This document shows positions 1 through 8,795 of a DNA stretch of 64,000 bases, piece by piece. The DNA comes from Streptomyces sp. NL15-2K (GTDB lineage Bacteria; Actinomycetota; Actinomycetes; Streptomycetales; Streptomycetaceae): positions 4,321,501 to 4,385,500 of the forward strand of contig NZ_CP130630.1 in NCBI RefSeq assembly GCF_030551255.1, read 5' to 3'. Positions within the stretch are counted from its first letter, which is position 1. Each line of letters starts with the position of its first letter. The notes under the pieces were generated by a model. That model was not told where the DNA came from and did not search any database. It worked only from the letters and a program-made list of their open reading frames with translations. The position numbers and the translations under genes were made by a program.

Positions 1-1295
1 CCAACCGGCATTCGGCGAGCAGCTGGACGGCCAACCCGCAGGCCACCGTGTACCGAGGGGCGGGCAGCCCGCAGAACTACACGACCCTCTACAACGACAT
101 CCACGCCGCCTACCAGAACGCCCTGCGCGGACACGTCAGCGGCGACAGCGCGCACCTCGACACCGCCGTGGCGATCATCAACGCCTGGTCGGCCAAGCTG
201 ACCGATCTGAAAGGCACCGCGGACGCCTTCCTCGCCGCCGGGCTCTACGGCTACCAGTTCGCGAACGCCGCCGAACTCGTCCGTGACCACGGCGACTTCG
301 AGCTCGGCCGGTTCCAGGACATGCTGAGCAACGTCTTCGCACCGCTCAGCGACCGCTTCCTGGCCGACCACAACGGCGCCGTCATCACCAACTACTGGCC
401 CAACTGGGACCTGTGCGCGATCGCCTGCGTGCTCGCCACCGGCATCTTCTGCGACGACAAGGCCCAAGTCGCCCGCGCGGTCGACTACTTCAAGAACGGT
501 GAGGGGATGGGCTCGATCAAGCACGCCATCCCCGTCGTGCACGACGACGGTCTCGCCGAGTGGGTGGAGGCCGGCCGCGACCAGGGGCACGCGCTGCTCG
601 GCGTCGGCCTGATGGGCACGGTGTGCGAGATGGCGTGGAACCAAGGGATCGACCTGTACGGCTACGACGACAGCCGGTTCCTCAAGGGCGCCCAGTACGT
701 GGCCAAGTGGAGCCTGGGCGGGGATGTGGCCTACACCGCCAACACCCGCGCGAAGGGCGCGATCAACGGCTGGTCGGGCAGCGAGACCGCGACCGAGGCC
801 GCGGGCGTGGACCCGGGCATGCAGCGGCCGATCTGGGCGATGATCGCCAACCACTACACCAAGCGCCGGGGGATGTCGGCCACGTACGTCACCCGGATCG
901 CCGCCCAGGCCGCGCCGGAGGGTGGCGGTGGGGACTACGGTCCCAACAGCGGTGGCTACGACCAACTCGGCTTCGGCACGCTGGCGTTCACGCGGGACAA
1001 GGCGGCCGATACGGCGGCTTCGCCGAGGCCGGCCGCGTCGGCGTCCGGTGCGGTGGGTGGGGGCTCGGGGGCGGGTTCCGGTGCCGGTTCCGGTGCCGGT
1101 GCCGGTGCCCGGCCGCAGGGCGGTACGGCTACGGCCTCCGCGTCCGCCTCCCCGGCGGGCGGCGGTGACCTTGCCGCGACCGGCTCCGATGACATCGTCG
1201 GCTGGACCGCCGCGGCGGGGATCACCGCGATCGCTGGGGGGCTGCTGTTCCTGCGGCGGCGGGACCGGGTTCGGCGCGGCGGCGCTCATAGCTGA
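1..1295 (+). CDS. Alginate lyase family protein with LAXTG cell-wall anchor (5' end outside window)
   Basis: The reading frame is open from base 3, so the start and any signal peptide lie upstream of the window. The visible part resembles the alpha-toroid alginate lyase family: NYWPNWDLCAIACVLATG near residue 120, and DGLAEWVEAGRDQGH followed by the GLMGTVCEMAWNQGIDLYGY region. The lyase-like domain is followed by a low-complexity Ser/Gly/Ala stalk (about residues 340-390). The C-terminus reads LAATG, a hydrophobic segment, then RRRDRVRR, which is the sorting-signal layout used by Streptomyces class E sortases. The protein is therefore probably displayed on the peptidoglycan, where it would act on uronate-containing polysaccharide. 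The substrate is inferred from the family only, and catalytic residues were not checked against a structure. Confidence 0.82.
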   Translation, partial: NRHSASSWTANPQATVYRGAGSPQNYTTLYNDIHAAYQNALRGHVSGDSAHLDTAVAIINAWSAKLTDLKGTADAFLAAGLYGYQFANAAELVRDHGDFELGRFQDMLSNVFAPLSDRFLADHNGAVITNYWPNWDLCAIACVLATGIFCDDKAQVARAVDYFKNGEGMGSIKHAIPVVHDDGLAEWVEAGRDQGHALLGVGLMGTVCEMAWNQGIDLYGYDDSRFLKGAQYVAKWSLGGDVAYTANTRAKGAINGWSGSETATEAAGVDPGMQRPIWAMIANHYTKRRGMSATYVTRIAAQAAPEGGGGDYGPNSGGYDQLGFGTLAFTRDKAADTAASPRPAASASGAVGGGSGAGSGAGSGAGAGARPQGGTATASASASPAGGGDLAATGSDDIVGWTAAAGITAIAGGLLFLRRRDRVRRGGAHS

Positions 1296-1352
1296 GGGCG
1301 TCGTCGGCGGGGGGATCGGAGGACACCGCCTGCTGCCCAGCCGCCCGGCGTG

Positions 1353-1451
1353 GGTGCTGGGCGGGGGTAGGTCGCGGCAGCCCGGCGCTTACGGGCTGCC
1401 GCCCTCTGTGGGTCGGGAGCCGCCCATGGGGTCCCCCAGGCCCTTGAGGCA
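1353..1451 (+). repeat. Dispersed intergenic repeat, copy A
   Basis: This stretch begins GGTGCTGGGCGGGGGTAGGT and ends in CCCATGGGGTCCCCCAGGCC. It matches, with scattered mismatches and small gaps, the reverse complement of about 10273-10376. It contains no plausible gene and follows the stop of the alginate-lyase-like gene, so it may also act as a transcription terminator through its hairpins. Confidence 0.65.
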
Positions 1452-1525
1452 GGCTCTTAAGACACGCAGTCGTAAGGGCCACGCGGCTGGCCCGGCCGTG
1501 ACGGTTGCGGCCAGGTTCCCAGGTC

Positions 1526-1733
1526 CTAGTGCCGCGACAGGCAACGTTCGCCCCGTCGCGACGCCCGGCACGCTCCCCCACTGTCCTAAAGGCGTGGGAG
1601 GTGCCCCCACTCGCCGCACCGGCCGGAAGCCCAAGTACGTCCGGTCCATCGACGGAGCCTTCCGGCCGGCACGCCGAGAGCACGCACCGGACGCCGCTCC
1701 TTGAAGGGCAAACGTTGCCTGTCGCGGCACTAG
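1526..1733. mobile_element. MITE-like element with perfect 23-bp terminal inverted repeats
   Basis: Bases 1526-1548 and 1711-1733 are perfect inverted repeats of 23 bp, each starting with CTAG followed by TGCCGCGACAGGCAACG; beyond this the match continues as NGCCC. The outer CTAG on both sides fits a 4-bp target duplication of the YTAR type used by IS5-group transposons. The interior (about 160 bp) has no transposase, but has a nested inverted repeat (CCGGCCGGAAG with CTTCCGGCCGG) and a CTCCCCCA...GGGAGGTGCCCCCA hairpin. It looks like a non-autonomous derivative. The right-hand CTAG supplies the stop codon of the neighbouring minus-strand gene. Confidence 0.7.
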
Positions 1734-3556
1734 CGGGTGATCGCGAGCTCCTTGTCCGTGAACGTGCCGTGGGGCAGGTTGATGTCGGTCTCGCCGCCCT
1801 TGCCGTCGCATCCGCGGTCGGGGTCGAACATCAGATACGTACCGGCCGAGCAGGGAATCCACATCTCGGCGTCGCCGCCGAGCACGAGGTCGCCGGACAG
1901 GTCAGCCCCGCCCTGCACGATCGCGTTGTCCTTGACCACCACGTCACCGCTGACCTTGGCGTCCCCGTTGACCCAGGCCAGGCCCTCGATGCGGACGTTG
2001 CCGGTCACGGTCGATTCGCCGTTGACCGCGGCGCGCGGACCGACGTAGACGGTGGAGGCGACCTTGGCACGGTCGTCGACCCAGCCGCCGCCGTTGGGGT
2101 GCCAGTGGCCGCCGCCCTTCGCGGCCGGCTTCTTGTAGCCGGGTTCGTGGCCGGAGGGCGTGGCACCGCTGATGCGGAACTCGTACGGGTATCGGTGGTT
2201 CTTGGTATAGCCGTCGAGGGACCCGTAGTGGTGCACGGTCTTCGGTGTGCCGGTGACGACGAGGTAGACCTCCTTCTCACCGGGCCGGGTCTGGAAGCTG
2301 ATCTGGCCGTCGGGGCTGCTGGACACAGCTCCGTACCGGGGGGTGCCGTCCTTGACGGCGACGAAACCGTACGACCAGCCGGAGCCGGCGGCCTCGCTGG
2401 CGTGTCCCTTGAAGTGCAGCTTGATCCGGGCGCCGTCACGAGCGGGCACCAGCTTGATCTTGTTGTAGCCGTAGTCGGAGGGCGCGAGGGCGTCCGGGAT
2501 CGCGTAGTGGCCGGTCCGCCGGTTCACCGCTTTGACGGGGACGCCGTTGTAGGCGTTGATGAAGCCCGCGCCATGCATGTTGTTGATGAACGGCATGAAG
2601 TGGCCGCGGTTGGAGTAGTCGAACGTGACCTGGTGCTGGGCGTACTCGGCGATCCTCGTATTGAGCTGATCCTGCGTCAGGTCGTTGATGCGGCGGTACG
2701 TCTCCAGCGGGTGCTCGGTGTTCTTCGCCTGGTTCCAGATGTCAGTGAAGGCCTTCATGCCGCCGTACTTGTCGACCAGGTACTGCACGAGCATCCAGTT
2801 GCCGTACTGGTGGCGGCCGGAGGAGTACGCCAGGTTCTCGGTGCGCAGGAACCGGCTCAGGTCGCCTGCGCCACCGTCCGGGTACACCTGCATCGCCATG
2901 TACTCGGCGCTGGTTTCATAGAACGTCTGGGCCGACTTGTCGGTCAAACCCCCGTCGCCGTCCTTACCGAGGTAGGTGAGGAACTGGAAGACGTGACCGA
3001 GTTCGTGGGCCAGGCCCCAGGAACCAGGCGCCGCGGCGGCGGGGGCGATCTTGATGGCGCCGACCTTTTCCTCGAGCTCCTCGTAGCCGCCGGCGGCCCA
3101 GTCATCGAGCCCGGGGACGTTCCAGGTCCGCGTGATGACCACGTCGATCTTGTACTTGGCCAACTGGCCCGCCTCCGGCGTGAACTTCATCGTGTCCATG
3201 TAGAAGGAGTACAGCTTCTCCAGCTGACTGAGGATGTCGTCCGGGTCGAACCGGTAGTCCTCCGGAGCGTTCTTCGGGTCGGTGCCCGACTTCTCGCCCC
3301 ACAGCAGGACGAAGTTCGCCGACTCCTTGGTGCGGTCCCGCGCCCACGGGAGCTCGCCGATCCCGTCCCAGTTGGTCGGGATGTAGACGGCCTTCTCCGC
3401 CGTCGCCGACGCCACTCGTGCCGTCGGCCGCTGCGCCGCGGTGTCCGGACGCGCCGACGCGGGCGCGACGGCCAGGGCCGCGCCCAGCGCCCATATCGCC
3501 AGCACGGCACATAGGCGTTGGATGGATCTCAAGGGGGAACGTTCGGTGGCCGTCAT
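1730..3556 (-). CDS. Secreted DUF6055-type protein with HELGH zinc-peptidase motif
   Basis: This 608-residue protein starts with a signal peptide (basic MTATERSPLRSIQR, hydrophobic core, APASARP cleavage region). The central domain carries HELGH at about residues 183-187 and YETSAEYMAMQV about 25 residues later. This resembles the HExxH...E zinc site of gluzincin-type peptidases, and the overall domain looks like DUF6055. A middle beta-rich region follows. The last quarter (about 495-570) contains short repeats (VNGESTVTGNVRIEG, VNGDAKVSGDVVVKD) like a left-handed beta-helix or bactofilin-like fold. Peptidase activity is inferred from the motif. The stop codon TAG lies in the terminal CTAG of the adjacent MITE-like element, so the native C-terminus may have been altered by the insertion. 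Confidence 0.8.
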   Translation of the reverse strand: MTATERSPLRSIQRLCAVLAIWALGAALAVAPASARPDTAAQRPTARVASATAEKAVYIPTNWDGIGELPWARDRTKESANFVLLWGEKSGTDPKNAPEDYRFDPDDILSQLEKLYSFYMDTMKFTPEAGQLAKYKIDVVITRTWNVPGLDDWAAGGYEELEEKVGAIKIAPAAAAPGSWGLAHELGHVFQFLTYLGKDGDGGLTDKSAQTFYETSAEYMAMQVYPDGGAGDLSRFLRTENLAYSSGRHQYGNWMLVQYLVDKYGGMKAFTDIWNQAKNTEHPLETYRRINDLTQDQLNTRIAEYAQHQVTFDYSNRGHFMPFINNMHGAGFINAYNGVPVKAVNRRTGHYAIPDALAPSDYGYNKIKLVPARDGARIKLHFKGHASEAAGSGWSYGFVAVKDGTPRYGAVSSSPDGQISFQTRPGEKEVYLVVTGTPKTVHHYGSLDGYTKNHRYPYEFRISGATPSGHEPGYKKPAAKGGGHWHPNGGGWVDDRAKVASTVYVGPRAAVNGESTVTGNVRIEGLAWVNGDAKVSGDVVVKDNAIVQGGADLSGDLVLGGDAEMWIPCSAGTYLMFDPDRGCDGKGGETDINLPHGTFTDKELAITR

Positions 3557-4157
3557 GGTGGGGGGCTCTATTCAGGAAGGGGGTGGGGGGCTCCGCGTTC
3601 CTGGCGGAACCGCCATCGTGGCACGGGAGTTGATCTGATATCAGCGACAGCAGCCCAGGAGCAACATAAGCCCCCATATCTTCACCTGGCGCACGGAGTG
3701 CCACACTCTCCCGTCGGTGAAGGCGAGGTCCGGGACGTCAGTCAGGCCGGAGTCAGTCGGGGCGTCATGCTGCGTGCCCCGATCACGCCTCGCGGTCACG
3801 GAACGGTCACGGTTCCTGGCCCCGCAGAATGCCCATATACGGCTGTTTCCACAGGTCAGCGATCCAGCGCACCTCCGGTGCGCGCCGGGGGCGTGGTAAA
3901 TGCCGTGGCGTGCGCCGAGGTGCTTCTTGTGTGCCCTGACGTGGGCTGGTGTCGGTCCGGGACGCTGGTGGGGTTCGTTCCGGCCGAAGCCGATTGCTCT
4001 GTGATGCCGGTGAGCTCGCAGGTCAGCGTGGCGCTGAGGGCCGTCCACGGGAACCGTGGAGTGTTGCTGTGAGCACGGGCGTCAGAATTCCTGTTCCACC
4101 CTGGCCCTCCCGGAACGGCGTACCGCTTGGCCATTCGGTGAGGGAGGGAGCGGGGCC
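3557..4157. other. Non-coding stretch: promoter of the DUF6055 gene and left flank of the IS110 element
   Basis: I see no convincing gene in these 600 bases: the open frames lack a ribosome-binding site and look like GC-frame artefacts. The part next to 3556 should hold the promoter of the minus-strand secreted protein. A direct repeat GGTCACGG occurs twice around 3794-3811. The part from about 4050 reads into the transposase gene and probably includes the left end of the insertion sequence, but I could not define its terminus. Confidence 0.5.
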
Positions 4158-5403
4158 GTGGACGTGCTGCACGAACGCTGCGCCGGTGTGGACATCAGCA
4201 AGAAGGACGCCAAGGCGTGCGTCCGCAGCCCGAGTACGAAACGGCGTGGCTCGTTCACCAACGAGACCACGACCTGGGGCTCGACCACGAACGCCGTGCT
4301 CGCCCTGCGGGATCACCTGCTCGCTGCCGAGGTCACACTCGTCGTGATCGAGGCGACCTCGGACTACTGGAAACCGTTCTACTACCTGCTGGCCGAGGAC
4401 CTGAACGTGATCCTGGTCAACGCGCGGCAGGTCAAGAACCTGCCCGGCCGCAAGACCGACGTCTCCGACGCCGCCTGGCTGGCCCAGCTCGGCGCCCACG
4501 GCCTGGTCCGCCCCTCGTTCGTGCCACCCGCACCGGTGCGCGAACTGCGGGATCTGACCCGGGCCCGCACCCAGATGACCCGCGAGCGCGGGCAGATCGT
4601 GCAGCGACTGGAGAAGCTGCTGGAGGACACCGGGATCAAGCTGGCCGCGGTCGCCTCCGACATCATGGGCGTCTCGGGCCGGGCCATGCTGGAGGCCCTC
4701 ATCGTCGGCGAACGCGACCCGCAGACGCTCGCGGACCTGGCCAAACGCAAGCTCCGCAACAAGATCCCCGAACTCACCGAGGCCCTGACCGGCCCGCTTC
4801 CGCGACCACCACGCCTTCCTCACCCGGCTGCACCTGGACCACTACGACCAGCTCACCGACGCCATCGGACAGCTGGATACGCGGATCGAGGAGGTGATGG
4901 CTCCCTTTCGGCCCGCCCTGGACCTGCTCGACACCATCCCCGGCATCAACCAGGCCGTCGCCGAAGTGATCATCGCGGAGACCGGCGGCGACATGGCCCG
5001 GTTCACCACCGCCAAACACCTCGCGTCCTGGGCCGGGGTCTGCCCCGGCCACCAGGAGTCCGCCGGCCGCACCAAGAACACCAAGGTCCGCCCCGGCAAC
5101 CCGTACCTCAAAGGAGCCCTCGGCCTCGCGGCGTTCGGAGCGGTGAGAACCAACAACACCTACCTGCAAGCCCGTTACAAGCGGCTGACCGCCCGGCGCG
5201 GCCCACTCAGGGCCCTGGTCGCCGTCGAGCACTCGATCATCACCGCGATCTGGCACATGCTCACCGACAACGTCCCCTACCACGAGCTCGGCGGCACCTA
5301 CTTCGCCCAGCGCGACCCCGAACGCGCCACCCGCCGCGCGATCACCGCACTCAACCAGCTCGGCTACACCGTCACCCTCAACCCGATCGAGGGCGCAGCC
5401 TGA
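4158..5403 (+). pseudogene. IS110-family transposase, frameshifted
   Basis: GTG at 4158 follows GGGAGGGAGC. The N-terminal RuvC-like DEDD domain is clear: GVDISKKD, then VVIEATSDYWKPFYY, then KTDVSDAAWLAQL. The C-terminal transposase_20 domain (LDTIPGINQAVAEVI, then GVCPGHQESAGRTKNTKVR with the conserved Ser) is encoded in a different frame from about 4796 to the TGA at 5401. Removing one C in the run at about 4792-4796 (ACCGGCCCGCTTCCG) restores a continuous protein of roughly 415 residues through FREHHAFLTRLHLDHYDQL. A single-base insertion has therefore split the gene. IS110 elements normally have one long frame, so this copy is probably inactive. A sequencing error cannot be excluded. Confidence 0.85.
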
Positions 5404-5531
5404 CACCCAGAACCCGGACACCCGGCGACCACCACGGCCACCGGGCACCCAGACCTGCCCACCACCACCCTGACCCGCACCTATTTACGCGTCAGAGATA
5501 GGTTCCTTTATGGCTGTCTCCCTAAGACACC

Positions 5532-5633
5532 GGGGGAGGCACGAATGCCCGCAGCTGACGCGGAGCGGCTGCCCGCAGCTGGGCGGAAGCGGCTGCCCGC
5601 AGCTGGCTGGGGGGGACGGCGTGCCCGCAGCCG
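5532..5633 (+). repeat. Tandem TGCCCGCAGCTG repeat, inverted partner of 10177-10270
   Basis: Four copies of TGCCCGCAGC(T/C)G lie at 5546, 5570, 5594 and 5622, with a period of 24, 24 and 28 bp. The leading 26 bases (5532-5557, starting GGGGGAGGCACGAATGC) are an exact reverse complement of 10245-10270. The rest of 5404-5531 is the right flank of the IS110 remnant and shows no gene. The repeat abuts the 3' end of the MFS gene and may serve as its terminator. Confidence 0.75.
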
Positions 5634-5639
5634 CAGTTG

Positions 5640-7205
5640 CTACGCCGTCGCCGGCCGCGACCCGGACCCCGTCCCCGACCCGGGCCCTCGCCCCGACTCC
5701 GCCCCCGACCCCGACCCCGACCCCGACCGAGCCATCGAAGCCGTCGCCGATGAAGCCGCTGCCGTCAGGGGGCGGGCGATGTCCTCCAGGGAGCGGCGTT
5801 CCGCTCGTACCGCCAGTGCCGCTGCCACCAGGCCTGCCAGGCACATCAGGGCCGCGCCGATCTGGAAGGCCAGGACCGTGTCGCCGACCTTGCCCGTGCC
5901 GGTGAGGTCGGCGAAGAGCAGGGGGCCGCTGATGCCGCCGGCGGCGGTGCCGAGGGCGTAGAAGAAGGCGATGGACATCGCGCGGGTCTCCATCGGGAAG
6001 ACCTCGGAGACCGTCAGGTAGGCGCTGGAGGCGCCGGCCGAGGCGAAGAACAGCACCGCGCACCAGCAGGCCGTCAGCGTGCCCGCGCTCAGCGCGCCCT
6101 GGTCGAAGAGCCAGGCTGTGCCGAAGAGCAGCAGACCGGAGATGAGGTAGGTGGACGAGATCATCACCCGGCGGCCGACCGTGTCGAAGAGCCTGCCCAG
6201 CAGCAGCGGGCCGCAGAAGTTGCCGACCGCGATGACCGCGAAGTAGTAGCCGGTGTCGCCGGACGGGACGTCGAAGAACGTCGTCAGGATCGCGCCGAAG
6301 CCGAAGGTGATCGCGTTGTAGAGGAAGGCCTGGCCGATGAAGAGGGCGAAGCCGAGGATCGCGCGCCTGCGGTAGCGGGAGAAGACCGTACGGCCGATCT
6401 CCAGGAAGGTGACGCTGCGGCGTTGGTGGATCGTGATCTCGCCCTGGGCCTTGGGGAGCGGCTCGCCCTTCTCTTCCTCGATCCGGCGTTCGATCGAGGA
6501 CACGATCCGTTCGGCCTCTTCGTCCCTGCCGTGGATCAGCAGCCAGCGCGGGCTCTCCGGGACGTGGCGCCGTACGAGAAGGATCACCAGGGCGAGGACG
6601 GCGCCGAGGGCGAAGGTCAGCCGCCAGCCCACGTTCATCGCGAAGAGGTCGGTGTTCAGTGCGACGATCGACAGCAGCGAGCCGCCGACCGCGCCCAGCC
6701 AGAAGCTGCCGTTGATGATCAGGTCGACGCGGCCGCGGTACTCCGCGGGGATCAGTTCGTCGATCGCGGAGTTGATGGCCGCGTACTCGCCGCCGATACC
6801 GAAGCCGGTGAGGAAGCGGAAGGCGAAGAACCACCAGGAGTCGAAGGCGACGGACGTCAGCGCGGTCGCCGCGAGGTAGACCGCGAGCGTGATCATGAAG
6901 AGCTTCTTGCGGCCCCACTTGTCCGTCAGCCGACCCCAGAACAGGGCTCCCAGGCAGGCCCCGGCCACATACAGCGCGGCCGCGATTCCGGTGATCTCGC
7001 CCGAGGTGATCGGCAACCCGCTGCCGGGCTCGGAGAGGCGGCTCGCGATGTTGCCGACGACGGTGACCTCGAGTCCGTCGAGGATCCAGACCGTGCCGAG
7101 TCCGATGACGATCGTCCAATGCCAGCGCGACCATGGGAGGCGGTCGAGCCGGGCGGGGAGGTCGGTGGTCACGGTACGGCCGGTCTCGGCCTGCGCGGTG
7201 GTCAT
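5640..7205 (-). CDS. MFS transporter of the sugar-porter type
   Basis: This 521-residue membrane protein has about twelve hydrophobic segments. Family marks include WGRLTDKWGRKKLF in the loop between helices 2 and 3, FGIGGEYAAINSAIDEL, the PESPRWLLIHGR motif after helix 6 and LLGRLFDTVGRRVM in the second half. These are typical of sugar/metabolite:H+ symporters. I chose ATG at 7205 because GGAGGGAGCC lies about 7 bases upstream; an in-frame start 18 bases earlier has no such site. The C-terminus ends in about 30 residues of Ser/Gly/Arg low complexity, encoded next to the 5.5-kb repeat and probably not part of the transport domain. The substrate cannot be read from sequence. Confidence 0.88.
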   Translation of the reverse strand: MTTAQAETGRTVTTDLPARLDRLPWSRWHWTIVIGLGTVWILDGLEVTVVGNIASRLSEPGSGLPITSGEITGIAAALYVAGACLGALFWGRLTDKWGRKKLFMITLAVYLAATALTSVAFDSWWFFAFRFLTGFGIGGEYAAINSAIDELIPAEYRGRVDLIINGSFWLGAVGGSLLSIVALNTDLFAMNVGWRLTFALGAVLALVILLVRRHVPESPRWLLIHGRDEEAERIVSSIERRIEEEKGEPLPKAQGEITIHQRRSVTFLEIGRTVFSRYRRRAILGFALFIGQAFLYNAITFGFGAILTTFFDVPSGDTGYYFAVIAVGNFCGPLLLGRLFDTVGRRVMISSTYLISGLLLFGTAWLFDQGALSAGTLTACWCAVLFFASAGASSAYLTVSEVFPMETRAMSIAFFYALGTAAGGISGPLLFADLTGTGKVGDTVLAFQIGAALMCLAGLVAAALAVRAERRSLEDIARPLTAAASSATASMARSGSGSGSGAESGRGPGSGTGSGSRPATA

Positions 7206-7262
7206 GGGCGGCTCCCTCCTCATCGAGCGAGAACCCGGGTCGGGTGCCCTGGACCAGTTGGG

Positions 7263-8600
7263 TTACGCCCCCAGCGCGCGCGACACCGTGTAGATCAACA
7301 ACCCCGCCAGCGAACCGACCACCGTGCCGTTGATCCGGATGAACTGCAGGTCACGGCCGATGTTCGCCTCGATCTTCCGCGTCGTGTGCTCGGCGTCCCA
7401 GCTCGCCACCGTGTCCGTGATCAGGGAGGTGATCTCCCGGCGGTAGGTGGTGACGACGTACACGGCCGCGTCCTCCACCCACTTGTCGACCTTGCCCTGC
7501 ACCTTCTCGTCGGCGGCCATCTGCGCGCCCAGGGACAGCAGGGAGGCCCGCACGCGCAGCCGCAGCTCGCTGCGCTCGTCCTCGGCGGCCGAGACGATCA
7601 TGGATCGTACGGCGGTCCAGACGGAGGCGATCAGGTCCTGGACCTCGCCCCGGCCCAGCACCTCGCCCTTGAGCCGCTCGACCCGCGCGCGCGTGTCGGT
7701 GTCGGACTGCAGGTCGGAGGCGAAGTCGGTGAGGAAACGGTCGAGGGCGCCGCGCGCCGGGTGGGAGGGCATGTCGCGCATCTCCGCGCAGAAGCGCAGC
7801 AGCTCCTTGTAGACCCGCTCGCCGACCTTCTTGTCGACGAACCTCGGCGTCCAGCCGGGGGCGCCGCCCTGCACGGCGTCCATGACGGAGTCGCTGTGCA
7901 GCACCAGCCAGTCGTGCGCCCGGGTGACGACCAGGTCGACGGCCCGCCGGTGACCGCCGTCGGCGACGATCTTCTCCAGCGTCTTGCCGATGCCCGGCGC
8001 GACCTCCTGGGCGTTGGCGCGGCGGGTGATCGCCTCGCCGACCACGGCCTGGACGTCGGAGTCCCGCAGGACGGTCAAGGCGCCTCTGAGCGCGGCGGAC
8101 AACTCGGCCGTCACCCGGTCGGCGTGTTCGGGTTCCGCGAGCCAGGCACCGAGCCGGCTGCCTATGCCGACGGCCCGCAGTCGCTGCCGTACGACGTCCT
8201 CGGAGAGGAAGTTCTCCCCGACGAACTCCCCCAGGGTCACACCCAGCTGGTCCTTCTTCGTGGGGATGATCGCGGTGTGCGGGATGGGGATGCCGAGGGG
8301 GTGGCGGAAGAGGGCGGTGACGGCGAACCAGTCGGCGAGCGCGCCGACCATGCCGGCCTCGGCGGCGGCCGCCACATAGCTGGCCCAGGTGCCGGCGCCC
8401 GCGTTCGACGCCCACTTCGCCAGGACGTACACCAGCGCCACGAACAGCAGCATCCCGGTCGCGGTGAGCTTCATCCGCCGTACGCCGCGCTGCTTCTCCA
8501 TGTCGGCGGCGCTGAACGTCGTCATGGCGCGGTTCGTGAAGGCACCGGGGCGGGCATGCTGCCCTCCCGTGCCGATTGATCCCGTTTCCGTGCGTTCCAT
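7263..8600 (-). CDS. DUF445 domain-containing membrane protein
   Basis: This protein of about 445 residues has an N-terminal transmembrane segment (LLFVALVYVLAKWA) and the family signature GMVGALADWFAVTALFRHPLGIPIPHTAIIP. A long helical region follows, then a second C-terminal membrane helix (GTVVGSLAGLLIYTV). This is the layout of the DUF445/YheB family, whose function is unknown. ATG at 8600 has GGTGGAG just upstream. An alternative start at 8525 overlaps the stop of a tiny upstream frame that has its own GGGAGGG site, so the exact start is uncertain. The gene is divergent from the SGNH hydrolase gene. Confidence 0.85.
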   Translation of the reverse strand: MERTETGSIGTGGQHARPGAFTNRAMTTFSAADMEKQRGVRRMKLTATGMLLFVALVYVLAKWASNAGAGTWASYVAAAAEAGMVGALADWFAVTALFRHPLGIPIPHTAIIPTKKDQLGVTLGEFVGENFLSEDVVRQRLRAVGIGSRLGAWLAEPEHADRVTAELSAALRGALTVLRDSDVQAVVGEAITRRANAQEVAPGIGKTLEKIVADGGHRRAVDLVVTRAHDWLVLHSDSVMDAVQGGAPGWTPRFVDKKVGERVYKELLRFCAEMRDMPSHPARGALDRFLTDFASDLQSDTDTRARVERLKGEVLGRGEVQDLIASVWTAVRSMIVSAAEDERSELRLRVRASLLSLGAQMAADEKVQGKVDKWVEDAAVYVVTTYRREITSLITDTVASWDAEHTTRKIEANIGRDLQFIRINGTVVGSLAGLLIYTVSRALGA

Positions 8601-8795
8601 CCACTCCACCCGTTCGGTGATCCCTCACACATTGTCCCTTCCTGACCGACTCCCGGAACGGAACAAGAGTTCCCGGCGTCTGTCCGGTCGGGGGAACGCG
8701 GCGGGGTCCTGTCAGTTTCCCCCAGACCCATGGCTCACCATGGGTTCATCAGATCGGAGCCTCAGGCTCCCATCGCCCGAGGAGAACCGCACAGC

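Noticed and set aside
5546..5633. A CRISPR array at the 24-bp-spaced repeats
   Set aside because: The repeats are only 12 bp, the spacers are similar to one another and about 12 bp long, and there are no cas genes.
8522..8566. An 11-codon upstream frame (MPAPVPSRTAP) overlapping a start inside the DUF445 gene
   Set aside because: It has a good GGGAGGG site, but the longer DUF445 N-terminus containing PGAFTN looks more like the family, so translation through this region is more likely. Noted only as a start-site ambiguity.
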